64,000 nucleotides of DNA from Vreelandella titanicae BH1 (GCF_000336575.1 NZ_AOPO01000001.1:434001-498000); one strand, 5' to 3'. Positions 1-8,933 are shown, counted from the first letter of the stretch. Translations and numbers: made by a program. Notes: a model not told the origin generated them from the letters alone.

Positions 1-925
1 CAAACGGCATCGCTTGGAAGGCCAATGGCAAGCTCATGAAGATCAATCCTGGCCCTTGGCCGGGATTCATTCCGTTTGCGAAAATAATCGGGAAAATAGC
101 CAAGCCTGCCATTAGTGCAACAACGGTATCGGCAATGGCCACGCTGAATGTCGTGCGCGCGATGGAGTGCCCTTCTGGCAGGTAAGAGCCGTAGGTAAGA
201 ATCGCACCCGATGCGAGCGACAAGGTAAAGAAGGCATGCCCCAGCGCTGCTAATAATCCTTCACTGCTTAACCCTTCGGTATTGAAAGAGAACAGGAAAG
301 ACCATGCTTCAGCAAAGCCACCGGAAAAAGCACCGTAGCCGATCAATATACCCAGCATGATCACCATGCCTGGCATCATCCAGCTGACACTCTTTTCAAT
401 GCCAGCCTGTACGCCTTTGCCGACGATGAACATGGTCAGCACCGTCACTAGCGTACTCCAAGCACCTAGCGTGAAAGGGTTGGCATTATTAGCGGCGAAA
501 ATTGCCGCCATGTCATCGACGCTATTACCGGCCAGTCCGCCGCTCAGCATTTTCCACAGATAGGAAAATGACCAGCCAGCGACTACGACGTAGAACGACA
601 GAATCATGAAACCACAGAGCATGGCCATCCAGCCAAAGATCGACCAAAAACTACCATGGCCCGACTCATGCACCACCCGACGGATAGCGTCAACCGGGCT
701 TCCTCGCCCGCGGCGGCCAAAACTGATTTCAGCCATCATGATGGGGACGCCTACCGCCAATATGCAGGCCAGGTAGACCAGCACGAAAGCGCCACCCCCG
801 AACTCGCCCGTGATGTAAGGAAACTTCCAGATATTACCGAGTCCCACTGCAGAACCAGTGGCTGCCAGTACAAATCCCCAGCGGCCCAGCCACAGCGTAT
901 TGGGAGGCGTATTTGTCGTTGTCAT
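1..925 (-). CDS. NSS-family sodium-dependent transporter (partial, runs off left edge)
   Basis: Inner-membrane symporter that would use the sodium gradient to import an amino acid or amine. About 308 N-terminal residues are in the window. The first helix carries the family signature GSAVGLGNIWKFPY, followed by several hydrophobic helices typical of the SNF/NSS fold. Translation starts at ATG 925-923, with AAGG shortly upstream. The C-terminal part lies outside the window. It is read away from the TyrR-like regulator gene, and its upstream region holds two TyrR-box-like palindromes. An aromatic amino acid substrate (tyrosine or tryptophan) is therefore a reasonable inference; the sequence alone does not fix the substrate. 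Confidence 0.9.
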   Translation of the reverse strand, partial: MTTTNTPPNTLWLGRWGFVLAATGSAVGLGNIWKFPYITGEFGGGAFVLVYLACILAVGVPIMMAEISFGRRGRGSPVDAIRRVVHESGHGSFWSIFGWMAMLCGFMILSFYVVVAGWSFSYLWKMLSGGLAGNSVDDMAAIFAANNANPFTLGAWSTLVTVLTMFIVGKGVQAGIEKSVSWMMPGMVIMLGILIGYGAFSGGFAEAWSFLFSFNTEGLSSEGLLAALGHAFFTLSLASGAILTYGSYLPEGHSIARTTFSVAIADTVVALMAGLAIFPIIFANGMNPGQGPGLIFMSLPLAFQAMPF

Positions 926-1140
926 TGGGAAACCTTATAAATTTATATTGTTTTTAGGCTATTTATTTATGAGCAGCTAGAACAGCTACTTAAGAGCGAT
1001 TAGCTACTTATAAAAGCCAACCAACTGTGATCAACCAGTCATCAAGAGCAATCTATAAAGAGTCTATGGGGATAGCGATAGGGCAGGAATGGGGTCACAT
1101 CGCATTGGGCGCGATGCTACCCACATAAGAGAGGTGCAAC

Positions 1141-1158
1141 TGTAAACTAATCGTTACG
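1141..1158. promoter_or_regulatory. TyrR-box-like site 1
   Basis: TGTAAA-N6-GTTACG matches the E. coli TyrR box TGTAAA-N6-TTTACA in 10 of the 12 fixed positions. It lies about 215 bp upstream of the symporter start, just beyond the tyrR-like gene. Binding by the neighbouring regulator is inferred. Confidence 0.45.
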
Positions 1159-1212
1159 CTTAAGAGGATATGCCGAGGGCAGGGGTCTTGCCGTTGCGTT
1201 TTTCTGACACCC

Positions 1213-1230
1213 CGTAAACAAATCGTGACA
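1213..1230. promoter_or_regulatory. TyrR-box-like site 2
   Basis: CGTAAA-N6-GTGACA is a weaker TyrR-box match and a near copy of site 1: both read GTAAAC-N2-ATCGT. The two sites are 72 bp apart, close to seven helical turns, which would allow cooperative binding by a TyrR-type protein. Confidence 0.4.
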
Positions 1231-1255
1231 GTTAATTCACCTGCCATGGGACTTT

Positions 1256-2818
1256 TTAAGAATCTTCTTGAGCACCAATGCCGTAACGCTTGAGCTTATT
1301 GGCAATAGTGGTGTGCGAAACGCCCAACCGCTTTCCTAACTGGCGGCTGGAAGGATACTGTTGATACAACGTACTTAAGATATTTCTTTCCACCTCCCCT
1401 AACATGTCGCTCAAGCTTCCCTCTAAGGGAATGCCAGTAAGCGCAGGCGACACTTCGCTCGGCGGAAGGCGCAAATGCGCTGGCTGAATGGCCGTCTCTT
1501 CGCATAATGACACCGCCTGAAACAGCACATTTTCCAACTGACGCACATTACCCGGCCAGTCGTAGCCGGTTATCTTTTCCAACGCAGCAGTCGAAAGCTC
1601 CGGTAAAGGACAGCCTATCTGACGCGCCGCACGATCAAGCACATAGGCCGCCAAGTCTTCGATGCCGTCCAGGCATTCACGCAAAGGGGGCACCTGTAGA
1701 GAGAGCACATTGAGACGGTGATAAAGATCTAGCCGAAACAGACCTTCACTACATAGCTGAGGTAGGTTTTGCTGAGTGGCGCAGATCACCCGCACATCAA
1801 GAAAGGTTTCTTCGTCGCTCCCAACTCGACGGAATCCGCCATCCTGAAGGAAGCGTAACAGTTTCGTCTGCAGCCGAGGGCTCATTTCACCGACTTCATC
1901 AAGAAAGACCGTACCGCCTGCATTAAGCTCCAGAAGGCCAAGCTTTCCTTCCGGGCGAGCGCCCTCGAAGGCACCGGGTGCGTAACCGAAAAGCTCTGTT
2001 TCGGCCATCGACTCAGGAAGCCCAGCACAATTAAGCACCACAAACGGCGCTTGCCCACGGGGGCTGGCCAAATGACAGGCCCTGGCCACCAGCTCTTTCC
2101 CGGTTCCCGTTTCACCCATAATCAGTAGCGGTGCATCCAATGGCGCCATGCGACGCGCTTCGTTGATCACGGCCTCCAATCGCGAACTCGATTGAAAGAT
2201 GGCTTCAAAGCCACGCAGCTCTTGGCGCTGTACTTGATAAATACGGGCACCGATGCGGTCAGCACGATGTAACGTCACAACCGCTCCGGCTAATGAATCT
2301 ACATTCGTGTCTTCGGTGTGCAGGGGAGCTATATCAGCAAGATAGGTATCGCCTTTCAGCTTGATTCGCAGCCCATTGATGCGTGAGTTGTTACGGCGAA
2401 TTAAATCGGGAAGATCTACCTCATCAAGGTAACGATCCAGCGAGAGCCCTGGTACTTCTTGAACACGCACCCCCAATACCTGGACAGCAATACGGTTGGC
2501 CGCCACAATCCGACCCTGCATATCTATCGACATCACTGGGTCAGAAAGCGAGGATAGCAGCGCATCCAACTCCAAATGGCGCCGTTCGCTGGGCATCAAG
2601 CTGGCGCGCTTAACGCCAAACACACCGGGAATGCCTTCCAATACTGGTTTAAGCGTACTCAACTGAGCATTAAGTAATTGTGGGACATGTAGATAGATGG
2701 TACTGCCGTGATCGCCCCCCACTTCACCTCGCGCGACATTAATTCTGTAGTCAGCAAATTGGGCCACAATATCGCGAAGAATGCCGATTCGATTCTGACA
2801 GTGAAATTTAAGACGCAT
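1256..2818 (-). CDS. TyrR/PhhR-like aromatic amino acid regulator
   Basis: About 520 residues with the full TyrR layout: N-terminal ACT domain (about 1-75, beginning MRLKFHCQNRIGIL), PAS domain (about 85-185), AAA+ ATPase core (about 205-430; Walker A GETGTGKE near 235-242, Walker B-type FLDEVGE), and a C-terminal Fis-type helix-turn-helix ending RLGVSHTTIANKLKRYG. ATG 2818 is preferred because GAGGG precedes it; an in-frame TTG six codons upstream is less likely. The GAFTGA loop that contacts sigma-54 reads GAFEGA, as I recall for Pseudomonas PhhR, whereas E. coli TyrR lacks the loop. It lies 33 bp downstream of the Lrp-type gene on the same strand, so the two may be co-transcribed. Likely controls tyrosine/phenylalanine uptake and catabolism. 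Confidence 0.92.
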   Translation of the reverse strand: MRLKFHCQNRIGILRDIVAQFADYRINVARGEVGGDHGSTIYLHVPQLLNAQLSTLKPVLEGIPGVFGVKRASLMPSERRHLELDALLSSLSDPVMSIDMQGRIVAANRIAVQVLGVRVQEVPGLSLDRYLDEVDLPDLIRRNNSRINGLRIKLKGDTYLADIAPLHTEDTNVDSLAGAVVTLHRADRIGARIYQVQRQELRGFEAIFQSSSRLEAVINEARRMAPLDAPLLIMGETGTGKELVARACHLASPRGQAPFVVLNCAGLPESMAETELFGYAPGAFEGARPEGKLGLLELNAGGTVFLDEVGEMSPRLQTKLLRFLQDGGFRRVGSDEETFLDVRVICATQQNLPQLCSEGLFRLDLYHRLNVLSLQVPPLRECLDGIEDLAAYVLDRAARQIGCPLPELSTAALEKITGYDWPGNVRQLENVLFQAVSLCEETAIQPAHLRLPPSEVSPALTGIPLEGSLSDMLGEVERNILSTLYQQYPSSRQLGKRLGVSHTTIANKLKRYGIGAQEDS

Positions 2819-2851
2819 AGAACCCTCACAGCACAAAACAAACGCAGTTAC

Positions 2852-3328
2852 TTAGCCACCTTCCACCGGCAACCCCTGCTCCTCTTTCATACTACGCAGT
2901 ATTATTTCAGAGCGAACCTGGGTGACATTAGGATGAGGTAATAAATGATGATGAATAAAGTCCGAAAACGCTGTTAGATCCTTGGCGATGATATGTAACA
3001 CATAGTCTGCGTCTCCCGACACAGAATAGGCCTCACGAACCATGGCGTGCTTCGTCAGTAATGTCACAAAATCATCATCCATGCTTTCACCATGAGCTTT
3101 GAGATTAACCCTGGTGATAGCGCGCAGCCCAAACCCTAGGCTAGTAGCATCAAGCCTAGCCGAATAGCCCTTAATCACACCTTCGGCTTCTAGCCGCGCT
3201 TTGCGTCGGGAGCACTGAGAGGGAGACAGGCTGACTCGCTCACCCAGCTCTGAATTGGTGAGGGCTGAGTTCTTTTGCAATGCTGACAAAATTGCAAGAT
3301 CATAACGATCCAATGAAATTCCGTGCAT
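2852..3328 (-). CDS. Lrp/AsnC-family transcriptional regulator
   Basis: 158 residues. An N-terminal winged helix-turn-helix (about 1-60, with LSPSQCSRRKARLEAEGVI as recognition region) is followed by the AsnC effector-binding domain (about 70-150, including VREAYSVSGDADYVLHI). The length is normal for the family. ATG 3328 has AGGAG six bases upstream. The gene is divergent from hppD with a 128-bp shared promoter region holding a perfect inverted repeat. Lrp-type regulators next to hppD usually activate it in response to tyrosine or phenylalanine; that role is inferred here. Confidence 0.92.
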   Translation of the reverse strand: MHGISLDRYDLAILSALQKNSALTNSELGERVSLSPSQCSRRKARLEAEGVIKGYSARLDATSLGFGLRAITRVNLKAHGESMDDDFVTLLTKHAMVREAYSVSGDADYVLHIIAKDLTAFSDFIHHHLLPHPNVTQVRSEIILRSMKEEQGLPVEGG

Positions 3329-3373
3329 ACAGCACTCCTTTTGCGCACATTCTATGCACTATTTGGCTGCATC

Positions 3374-3394
3374 TTAGGTTAGTTTGCAACCTAA
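3374..3394. promoter_or_regulatory. Perfect inverted repeat between lrp-type gene and hppD
   Basis: TTAGGTT-N7-AACCTAA is a perfect 7+7 palindrome, 46 bp upstream of the lrp-type start and 63 bp upstream of hppD. It is the natural candidate operator for the divergent Lrp/AsnC-type regulator, but assignment rests on position and symmetry only. Confidence 0.5.
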
Positions 3395-3456
3395 TTGTAC
3401 CGGCTCTTCCCTATACTGAACTTGTCACCCAACAAGACAATAAAGGAGAGACAACG

Positions 3457-4563
3457 ATGGGCCCCTTCCCTCATGACGCACCCAAAGCAACCATAAATGA
3501 TGCAAACCCAGCGGGCACAGATGGCTTCGAGTTTGTTGAATTTGCACACCCCGAGCCGGAAAAACTAGATAGTTTATTTCGGCAAATGGGTTTCGTTCCC
3601 GTTGCAAAACATCGTGACAAGTCGATCACCGTTTATCGACAAGGCGATATCAACTACCTTCTTAACAGTGAGCCTAACTCGCATGCGTCAGCATTTATTG
3701 AGGCGCACGGCCCCTGTGCTCCAGCAATGGCTTGGCGCGTCGTTGATGCTCAGCATGCGCTAAAACGTGCCGTCGACTTGGGTGCAGAAGAGTTCACAGG
3801 TAATAAGTCCATCGATGCGCCTGCGGTTATTGGCATAGGCGGTTCGCTGCTTTACTTTATTGATACGTATGGCGAAAAAGGCAGCTGTTATTCAAACGAA
3901 TTTGAGTGGTTCGATGAGGTAGATCCTAATCCTAAGGGGTTTGGTTTTTACTATCTTGATCACCTCACTCATAACGTTATTCGCGGCAATATGGACACAT
4001 GGTATAAGTTTTACCATGACACCTTTAACTTCCGCGAAATACGCTACTTTGATATCACCGGTAAAATGACAGGTCTTACCAGCCGTGCATTGACTTCTCC
4101 AGATGGTAAAATTCGCATACCCATTAACGAAAGTGCCGACGATCACAGTCAGATTGAAGAGTACTTGCGCGAATATAACGGCGAAGGCATTCAGCATATC
4201 GCCATTGCCACAAACGACATCTACTCCGGTACTGACTTAATCGCTGATGCAGGTCTCGAATTTATGCCTGGCCCGCCGAGCATCTACTACGAAAAGTCGC
4301 TAGAGCGTGTTAAAGACCACCAGGAGCCTCTCGATAAACTGCGCAGCCGTGGCATTTTGATTGACGGCGAAGGTGTCGTGGGCGGCGGTGAAACCCGAAT
4401 TTTGCTACAAATCTTCTCCAAAACGGTGATTGGCCCCATCTTTTTCGAGTTCATCCAGCGTAAAGGCGATGATGGTTTTGGAGAGGGCAATTTTAAAGCA
4501 CTTTTCGAGTCCATCGAAGAGGATCAGATTAACCGCGGCGTGTTGCAAAGTACCGCTGAATAG
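3457..4563 (+). CDS. hppD: 4-hydroxyphenylpyruvate dioxygenase
   Basis: Iron(II) enzyme converting 4-hydroxyphenylpyruvate to homogentisate, the second step of tyrosine breakdown. The 368 residues hold two vicinal-oxygen-chelate halves. Iron ligands by family alignment are His169 (LDHLTHNV), His247 (IQHIAIA) and Glu331 (FFEFIQRKG), and the C-terminal GFGEGNFKALFESIE is diagnostic. ATG 3457 is chosen because AAGGAG precedes it by seven bases; the reading frame is open about 59 codons further upstream, but that stretch lies in the promoter. It is followed after 14 bp by a Rieske protein. The rest of the homogentisate pathway (hmgA, maiA, fahA) is not in the window. Confidence 0.96.
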   Translation: MGPFPHDAPKATINDANPAGTDGFEFVEFAHPEPEKLDSLFRQMGFVPVAKHRDKSITVYRQGDINYLLNSEPNSHASAFIEAHGPCAPAMAWRVVDAQHALKRAVDLGAEEFTGNKSIDAPAVIGIGGSLLYFIDTYGEKGSCYSNEFEWFDEVDPNPKGFGFYYLDHLTHNVIRGNMDTWYKFYHDTFNFREIRYFDITGKMTGLTSRALTSPDGKIRIPINESADDHSQIEEYLREYNGEGIQHIAIATNDIYSGTDLIADAGLEFMPGPPSIYYEKSLERVKDHQEPLDKLRSRGILIDGEGVVGGGETRILLQIFSKTVIGPIFFEFIQRKGDDGFGEGNFKALFESIEEDQINRGVLQSTAE

Positions 4564-4577
4564 TAAAAGGGCACACC

Positions 4578-4955
4578 GTGCATGACGCTTGGCGTAACTA
4601 TGAAAATGCCCCCCAAGAGGGGGCTGTTATTTGCCCTTCTAGCGCTATACCAGAAGGCAAAGCACGCTGCGTGGAAGTAATGAGCAGCAATGGATCTTTC
4701 CCGGTTATTGCAACACGCATAAATGGCACGATTTATTGCTACGTTAATGCCTGCCCTCACCAATATTTACCTTTAAACTATCGGTCGGACAGTATCATTT
4801 CATCAGATGGCCACCGTTTTCTATGCAGTGCGCATGGGGCGGCGTTTGACATTAAAACGGGAGACTGCTTAACAGGCGACTGTGACAAACTTGACGCCAT
4901 ACCTGTCGTTGAAGACTTAGCAGGCAACTTATGCATAAAGCATAGAGAGCCTTAA
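4578..4955 (+). CDS. Small Rieske [2Fe-2S] protein
   Basis: 125 residues, a single Rieske domain. The cluster ligands are CPH near residue 59 and CSAH near residue 83, with 21 residues between the two motifs. There is no membrane anchor or signal peptide, so it should be a cytoplasmic ferredoxin-type electron carrier or ferredoxin subunit. The start is GTG 4578 with AAAAGG seven bases upstream; a nearby ATG is out of frame. It lies 14 bp after hppD and is surely co-transcribed. HPPD itself needs no external electron donor, so the Rieske protein probably serves another oxygenase or a maintenance role; its partner is unknown. Confidence 0.85.
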   Translation: MHDAWRNYENAPQEGAVICPSSAIPEGKARCVEVMSSNGSFPVIATRINGTIYCYVNACPHQYLPLNYRSDSIISSDGHRFLCSAHGAAFDIKTGDCLTGDCDKLDAIPVVEDLAGNLCIKHREP

Positions 4956-5054
4956 CAGTATCACTTCATAAGTTCTAACTTATTTTTATCTCTAGTTAAA
5001 AACCTGACAACCATGGCCAGATCGAATAAATAACCCACAATTATTCAGCCACAT

Positions 5055-5083
5055 CATAAGCGAACTCAACGAGTTCGCTTATG
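5055..5083. terminator. Perfect 13-bp hairpin between convergent genes
   Basis: CATAAGCGAACTC and its exact complement are separated by a 3-base AAC loop, between the end of the Rieske gene and the end of the TRAP binding-protein gene. No strong U tract follows on either side, so termination efficiency is uncertain. The remainder of 4956-5234 is AT-rich and shows no gene. Confidence 0.55.
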
Positions 5084-5234
5084 AGCAATACAGCTCCTCA
5101 GAAACGCTATACTCACCAAAAGCCTATTACTGCCTAGATCAAGACTCCCTCATTCCGATACGTTTTGCCAATATCTCTTTCTCTAAGCGAGGCAGCATTG
5201 ACTGAATACGAGTTAGCACATTAAAACACGTAGT

Positions 5235-6302
5235 TTAGGCGTCAGGATCAACCACATCGTCAGCGCTCAGGCCTTCATCGTCGCCTGCGACAACCTGCAA
5301 TTGTTCGAGAAAGAATGCGCGGGCGGCCTCTCCATCAACATCTTTCGCAGCGGCCACTTCAAACCAGTCGCTGGGGAGGCTGGCCGCCAATTGCATGAAG
5401 TTTTCGACCTCTTCAGAAGGCAACTCGATAAAGGTGTTGCCCTCCTCCTTGGCAAACTCAACGCCACGCACATCGACGGTATCCATCATGAAACCAAACA
5501 GGCGGGACAACTTTTCGCCTGAGACATCCATAATGGCGTTACGGTCTTGCTCGGAAAGCGACTGCCAGGTATCGGGATTGATGACCAGGGAAAAGCTGCC
5601 ACGATAGAAGCCGCCCGGCATTTGTACCGTGTAGGGCAATACCTCGGCTAATCGAAAGCTCTTAAGTCCCTCAAGGGTTAGCATTGCACCGTCGATCACT
5701 CCTTGCGTGGCTGCTTCGTATGTCCCACCTGGCGGTAGTGCGACACCGGTGAGGCTTAGCGCGCTGGAAATATCTGCCATCACGCCGCCCCCTATACGCG
5801 CCCGTCTACCTTGCAAATCGTCAAGGCTTTCGATCGGTTCAGCCAGGAAGAGCGCCCCAGGGCCATGCACTCCCAAACCCAGGACTTCTACGCCGCGATG
5901 CTCTCCGGCATCGCTTAGGTATTCTTGGTGAGTACGCCAGTAAGCCACGGAGGCATTTTCTGATGAAAAGTCTTCAAAGGTGGGGAATTCCGGTAGTTTG
6001 GTCAGCTCAAAGCGCCCTGGCATTAAACCGTGGAAGAGCCAGGTGACATCGGCGACACCGTCTGCCACCAACTCCATTTGCGCGTTAGGCGGCCCAAGGT
6101 CGTGGGTCACATTGACACTGACGCGACCATCGGTCGCCTCTTCAACCCATTTCCCCCATGTGGGCCAGACGATGGTATTAACGCCGTGGTTAGGGCCCGC
6201 CCAGGTACTCACTTGAAGCACGGTATCGGCCGCTGCCGCGCCTTGAAAAGAGCTCAAGAGCATCAGGGCTGAAAAGGTGGTCAAAGTCGCCATTTTTTTC
6301 AT
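5235..6302 (-). CDS. TRAP transporter substrate-binding protein (DctP family), orphan
   Basis: 355 residues with an N-terminal signal peptide (MKKMATLTTFSALMLLSS, cleavage near AAA/ADT) and the DctP fold, including ARIGGGVMADISSAL and the PGGTYEAATQGVIDGAMLT segment around residues 190-210. Periplasmic carboxylate-type ligand binder. ATG 6302 has AAGGAT eight bases upstream. It lies 77 bp downstream of the P450 fusion on the same strand. No DctQ or DctM membrane subunits adjoin it, so it must use subunits encoded elsewhere or act as a sensor. Its ligand may be the P450 substrate or a precursor (inference). Confidence 0.9.
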   Translation of the reverse strand: MKKMATLTTFSALMLLSSFQGAAAADTVLQVSTWAGPNHGVNTIVWPTWGKWVEEATDGRVSVNVTHDLGPPNAQMELVADGVADVTWLFHGLMPGRFELTKLPEFPTFEDFSSENASVAYWRTHQEYLSDAGEHRGVEVLGLGVHGPGALFLAEPIESLDDLQGRRARIGGGVMADISSALSLTGVALPPGGTYEAATQGVIDGAMLTLEGLKSFRLAEVLPYTVQMPGGFYRGSFSLVINPDTWQSLSEQDRNAIMDVSGEKLSRLFGFMMDTVDVRGVEFAKEEGNTFIELPSEEVENFMQLAASLPSDWFEVAAAKDVDGEAARAFFLEQLQVVAGDDEGLSADDVVDPDA

Positions 6303-6379
6303 TGTGATTATCCTTTTTGATGGTTCATGTACCCGATGGTGCCAGTGTAAAACAGAGGTTCTTTTAAGGGTGTTAGCGT

Positions 6380-8731
6380 TTAGAGCGCCAGAGTCAGGCG
6401 CTTGCCCGCTGCCCGCGAGCAGCAGGCCATCATGCGATCATTGGCGTCGCGCTCAGTACGGCTGAGCACTAGGTCTCGGTGATCGATATGCCCCTCGATC
6501 ACAGCCACTTCGCAGGTACCACACAGGCCTTCGCAGCAGTCGCTCGGTACATCCACCCCCGCCGAGGTTAGCGCCTCAAGCAGGGTCTGGTGGTTACCGA
6601 CCTGCAGCGTCAGGTCGGAGTCCGCCAGCACTACTTCGAAGGCGTGCTCGTTCTCAGGATCGAGGATGTTGGAGCGGGCGGTGAAGTGCTCAACGTGCAA
6701 GGTACCCTCGGGCCACTTCTCCGCCAGCGACCCAAGCGCCTCCAGCAGGCGCTCAGGGCCGCAGGCGTAGACCTGTTCACCTTCGGCTAGGCTGCTAAGT
6801 GCACTCGGTAGATCAAGGCGACACCCTTCATCACCGGCATGGAGGGTTAGCGCGGCGCTATGGTCACGTTCGACTCTCTCCAAAAAGGCCATGGTTCGCC
6901 GTCCGGCACCGCAGTAGTGGAGTACATAGGGCTTGCCGAGAGCCTTGAGTCGATCCGCCATGGCAATAATCGGCGTGATGCCAATACCACCGGCTATCAG
7001 GGTATAGCGCGTTGCCGTCTCGTCCAGGTGGAAATGGTTCTTGGGACCAGCGATATGCAGTACATCCCCCGGCTTGACCGTGTCGTGGAAGTGCACCGAG
7101 CCGCCGCGCCCCTCGGGTTCTCGTAGGATGGCGATGGAAAGACGGTTACGGTCATCGCGTGTCCCGCACAGTGAGTAGTAGCGGCGCCACTCTCCCGATA
7201 CCAGTTCTATATGCGAACCGGGGGTCCAGTCGGGTAACTCACGCCCATGGGGATCCACCAAACCAACACGGATCACCGACTCAGCTTCACGCTTCACCTC
7301 GGCGACCACGACCCGACGCACGATATCCTCCTTGATAGGTGCACCAATATGGAAAAGCGTAGGGTTCTCCAACACAGCGTGGTGTCGCCGTTCAGGATTC
7401 TGCGCAGGCTCCCACTCCACCCATAGCGACGTGGGCCCACGAAAAGAGGTGTTGGGCAGATACTCAAACGATTGATCCTCGACCAGGCGTATATGGGGTA
7501 ACCGACGGACAAATTCATCAAGGATGATGCGCATCTCCATGCGGGCAATGTTTTTCCCCATGCACTGATGCGCACCGTAGCCGAAAGTAAAGTGCTCCGC
7601 TGAGTTATGGCGGTAGATATCGAACTCGTCAGGATTTTCAAAGTGTCTCGGATCGCGGTTGGCCGACGCCTGCACGATTAACAACTTACCCCCCTTCGGA
7701 ATCTTCTTGCCCCCTACCAGAGTGTCTTCGGTAGCGATACGCCGCCAGGCCACGACCGAACCAGCGGCGCGCAGGCACTCCTCGATGGCGCTGGGGATCA
7801 AAGCAGGGTTCTCGCAGATGTCGTTCCATGACTCCCGGTTTGATAGCAGAGTAAGAAAGGCATTGGTGGTGGCGAACGCGGTGGTCTCATGGGCCGCCAC
7901 CAGAATGGCCATCATCATCGAGCGCAAATAGCTCTCCGGCACAATGTCAGGATGCCGGTTGTGCATGCGGATTGAGTCGTACATCCATCCCTCGCCGCTG
8001 GGGTCGGCACACATGCGGTCGAGGATAGTTTGTGCGGTTTTCCAGAATTGACCCACATCCTCGGCAATCTGCAGTTGCTGCTCCGGGGATGGGCGGCCCC
8101 AGGTATTCAGCGTGTGGGCAACCGAGAACTTGCGAAGTTCCTTGGCATCCTCATTGGGAACACCCAGGAAGCGCAGTGCGACGGTCATGGGAATTTCCCG
8201 AAACATCTCGCCCACCAGATCCGCACGCCCCTTGTCGATGAAGCAATCCATATAGTCACGCACCAACTCACGTACCCACGCTTCATGCTTCTCAAGGTTC
8301 TCGGGCAGGAAGGCATCCATCAGTAGGCGGCGGCGTTCCATGTGATCCGGTTCATCCTCGTTGACCATGGTACGACGCATTGCGAAACCGTAGCCCTCGA
8401 GAATTTTCGTCGCCTCGGGCGGTGCGGGGGTTAGTTTCTCCAACGCGATAGAGGGCGAGAAGGTGACGTTGTCACGGAAAACCGCCTTTACATCTTCATA
8501 GCGGCTCACGACCCAGTAGTCGAGTTTGGGACTGTAGAACACCGGCTCCTGTTCGCGGAACCAACGCAGCGCCTCAGCGGGGTCAAGCTGATAAGGCGCA
8601 TCGAAGGGATCGAATTCGGCCGCTTCAGGGGAGACTGGGCAACCGGTAGGCGATAATGCCACGGACGCCTGTGATGGTTGAAAAGGGCACTCGCCTGATG
8701 CACTACCAGAACGGTGAGACACTGATGCCAT
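6380..8731 (-). CDS. Self-sufficient cytochrome P450 fused to FMN reductase and [2Fe-2S] ferredoxin (CYP116B type)
   Basis: 783 residues. P450 domain (about 1-440): I-helix AHETTAF, ExxR in EECLR, heme loop FGYGAHQCMGKN with the cysteine ligand. Phthalate-dioxygenase-reductase-like module (about 450-690): flavin-binding RRYYSLCGTR and NAD-binding GGIGITPIIAMADRL. C-terminal plant-type ferredoxin (about 695-783): C-x4-C-x2-C in CCEGLCGTC plus a distal Cys. One polypeptide thus carries the full electron chain from NAD(P)H to heme, as in the P450RhF/CYP116B class. ATG 8731 has GGAG six bases upstream. It is divergent from an IclR regulator and followed by an orphan TRAP binding protein. The natural substrate is unknown; relatives hydroxylate or dealkylate small aromatics. 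Confidence 0.95.
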   Translation of the reverse strand: MASVSHRSGSASGECPFQPSQASVALSPTGCPVSPEAAEFDPFDAPYQLDPAEALRWFREQEPVFYSPKLDYWVVSRYEDVKAVFRDNVTFSPSIALEKLTPAPPEATKILEGYGFAMRRTMVNEDEPDHMERRRLLMDAFLPENLEKHEAWVRELVRDYMDCFIDKGRADLVGEMFREIPMTVALRFLGVPNEDAKELRKFSVAHTLNTWGRPSPEQQLQIAEDVGQFWKTAQTILDRMCADPSGEGWMYDSIRMHNRHPDIVPESYLRSMMMAILVAAHETTAFATTNAFLTLLSNRESWNDICENPALIPSAIEECLRAAGSVVAWRRIATEDTLVGGKKIPKGGKLLIVQASANRDPRHFENPDEFDIYRHNSAEHFTFGYGAHQCMGKNIARMEMRIILDEFVRRLPHIRLVEDQSFEYLPNTSFRGPTSLWVEWEPAQNPERRHHAVLENPTLFHIGAPIKEDIVRRVVVAEVKREAESVIRVGLVDPHGRELPDWTPGSHIELVSGEWRRYYSLCGTRDDRNRLSIAILREPEGRGGSVHFHDTVKPGDVLHIAGPKNHFHLDETATRYTLIAGGIGITPIIAMADRLKALGKPYVLHYCGAGRRTMAFLERVERDHSAALTLHAGDEGCRLDLPSALSSLAEGEQVYACGPERLLEALGSLAEKWPEGTLHVEHFTARSNILDPENEHAFEVVLADSDLTLQVGNHQTLLEALTSAGVDVPSDCCEGLCGTCEVAVIEGHIDHRDLVLSRTERDANDRMMACCSRAAGKRLTLAL

Positions 8732-8933
8732 GAAGGGCTCCGTAAAATTAAGTGGCTCGTATTTGTTTTACTTTTATCGAACACTTAGTTTCTTTTAATG
8801 CACAATGAAGGTAGGCAGTTTCTGTCGGCGAGTCAACTCCTCAGCGTAGCTGCGTTAGTCTGTATCGCTTGGCTAACTATTGAGTCCTGTTATCGCGCCC
8901 ACTTACCGAACCCTAATACCGAGGTGCCTTTCT

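Larger units (their letters stand above)
926..1255. other. 330-bp promoter region of the NSS transporter
   Basis: Non-coding stretch between the end of the tyrR-like gene and the symporter start. On the minus strand it contains two TyrR-box-like sites (listed separately), an AT-rich stretch close to the symporter start, and a weak Shine-Dalgarno AAGG before ATG 925. I could not find a convincing -24/-12 (sigma-54) promoter. No other gene is visible. Confidence 0.6.

Noticed and set aside
1714..1975. Sigma-54 activator role for the TyrR-like protein based on GAFEGA
   Set aside because: The loop deviates from GAFTGA and no -24/-12 promoter was found next to its likely targets; sigma-54 dependence cannot be claimed.
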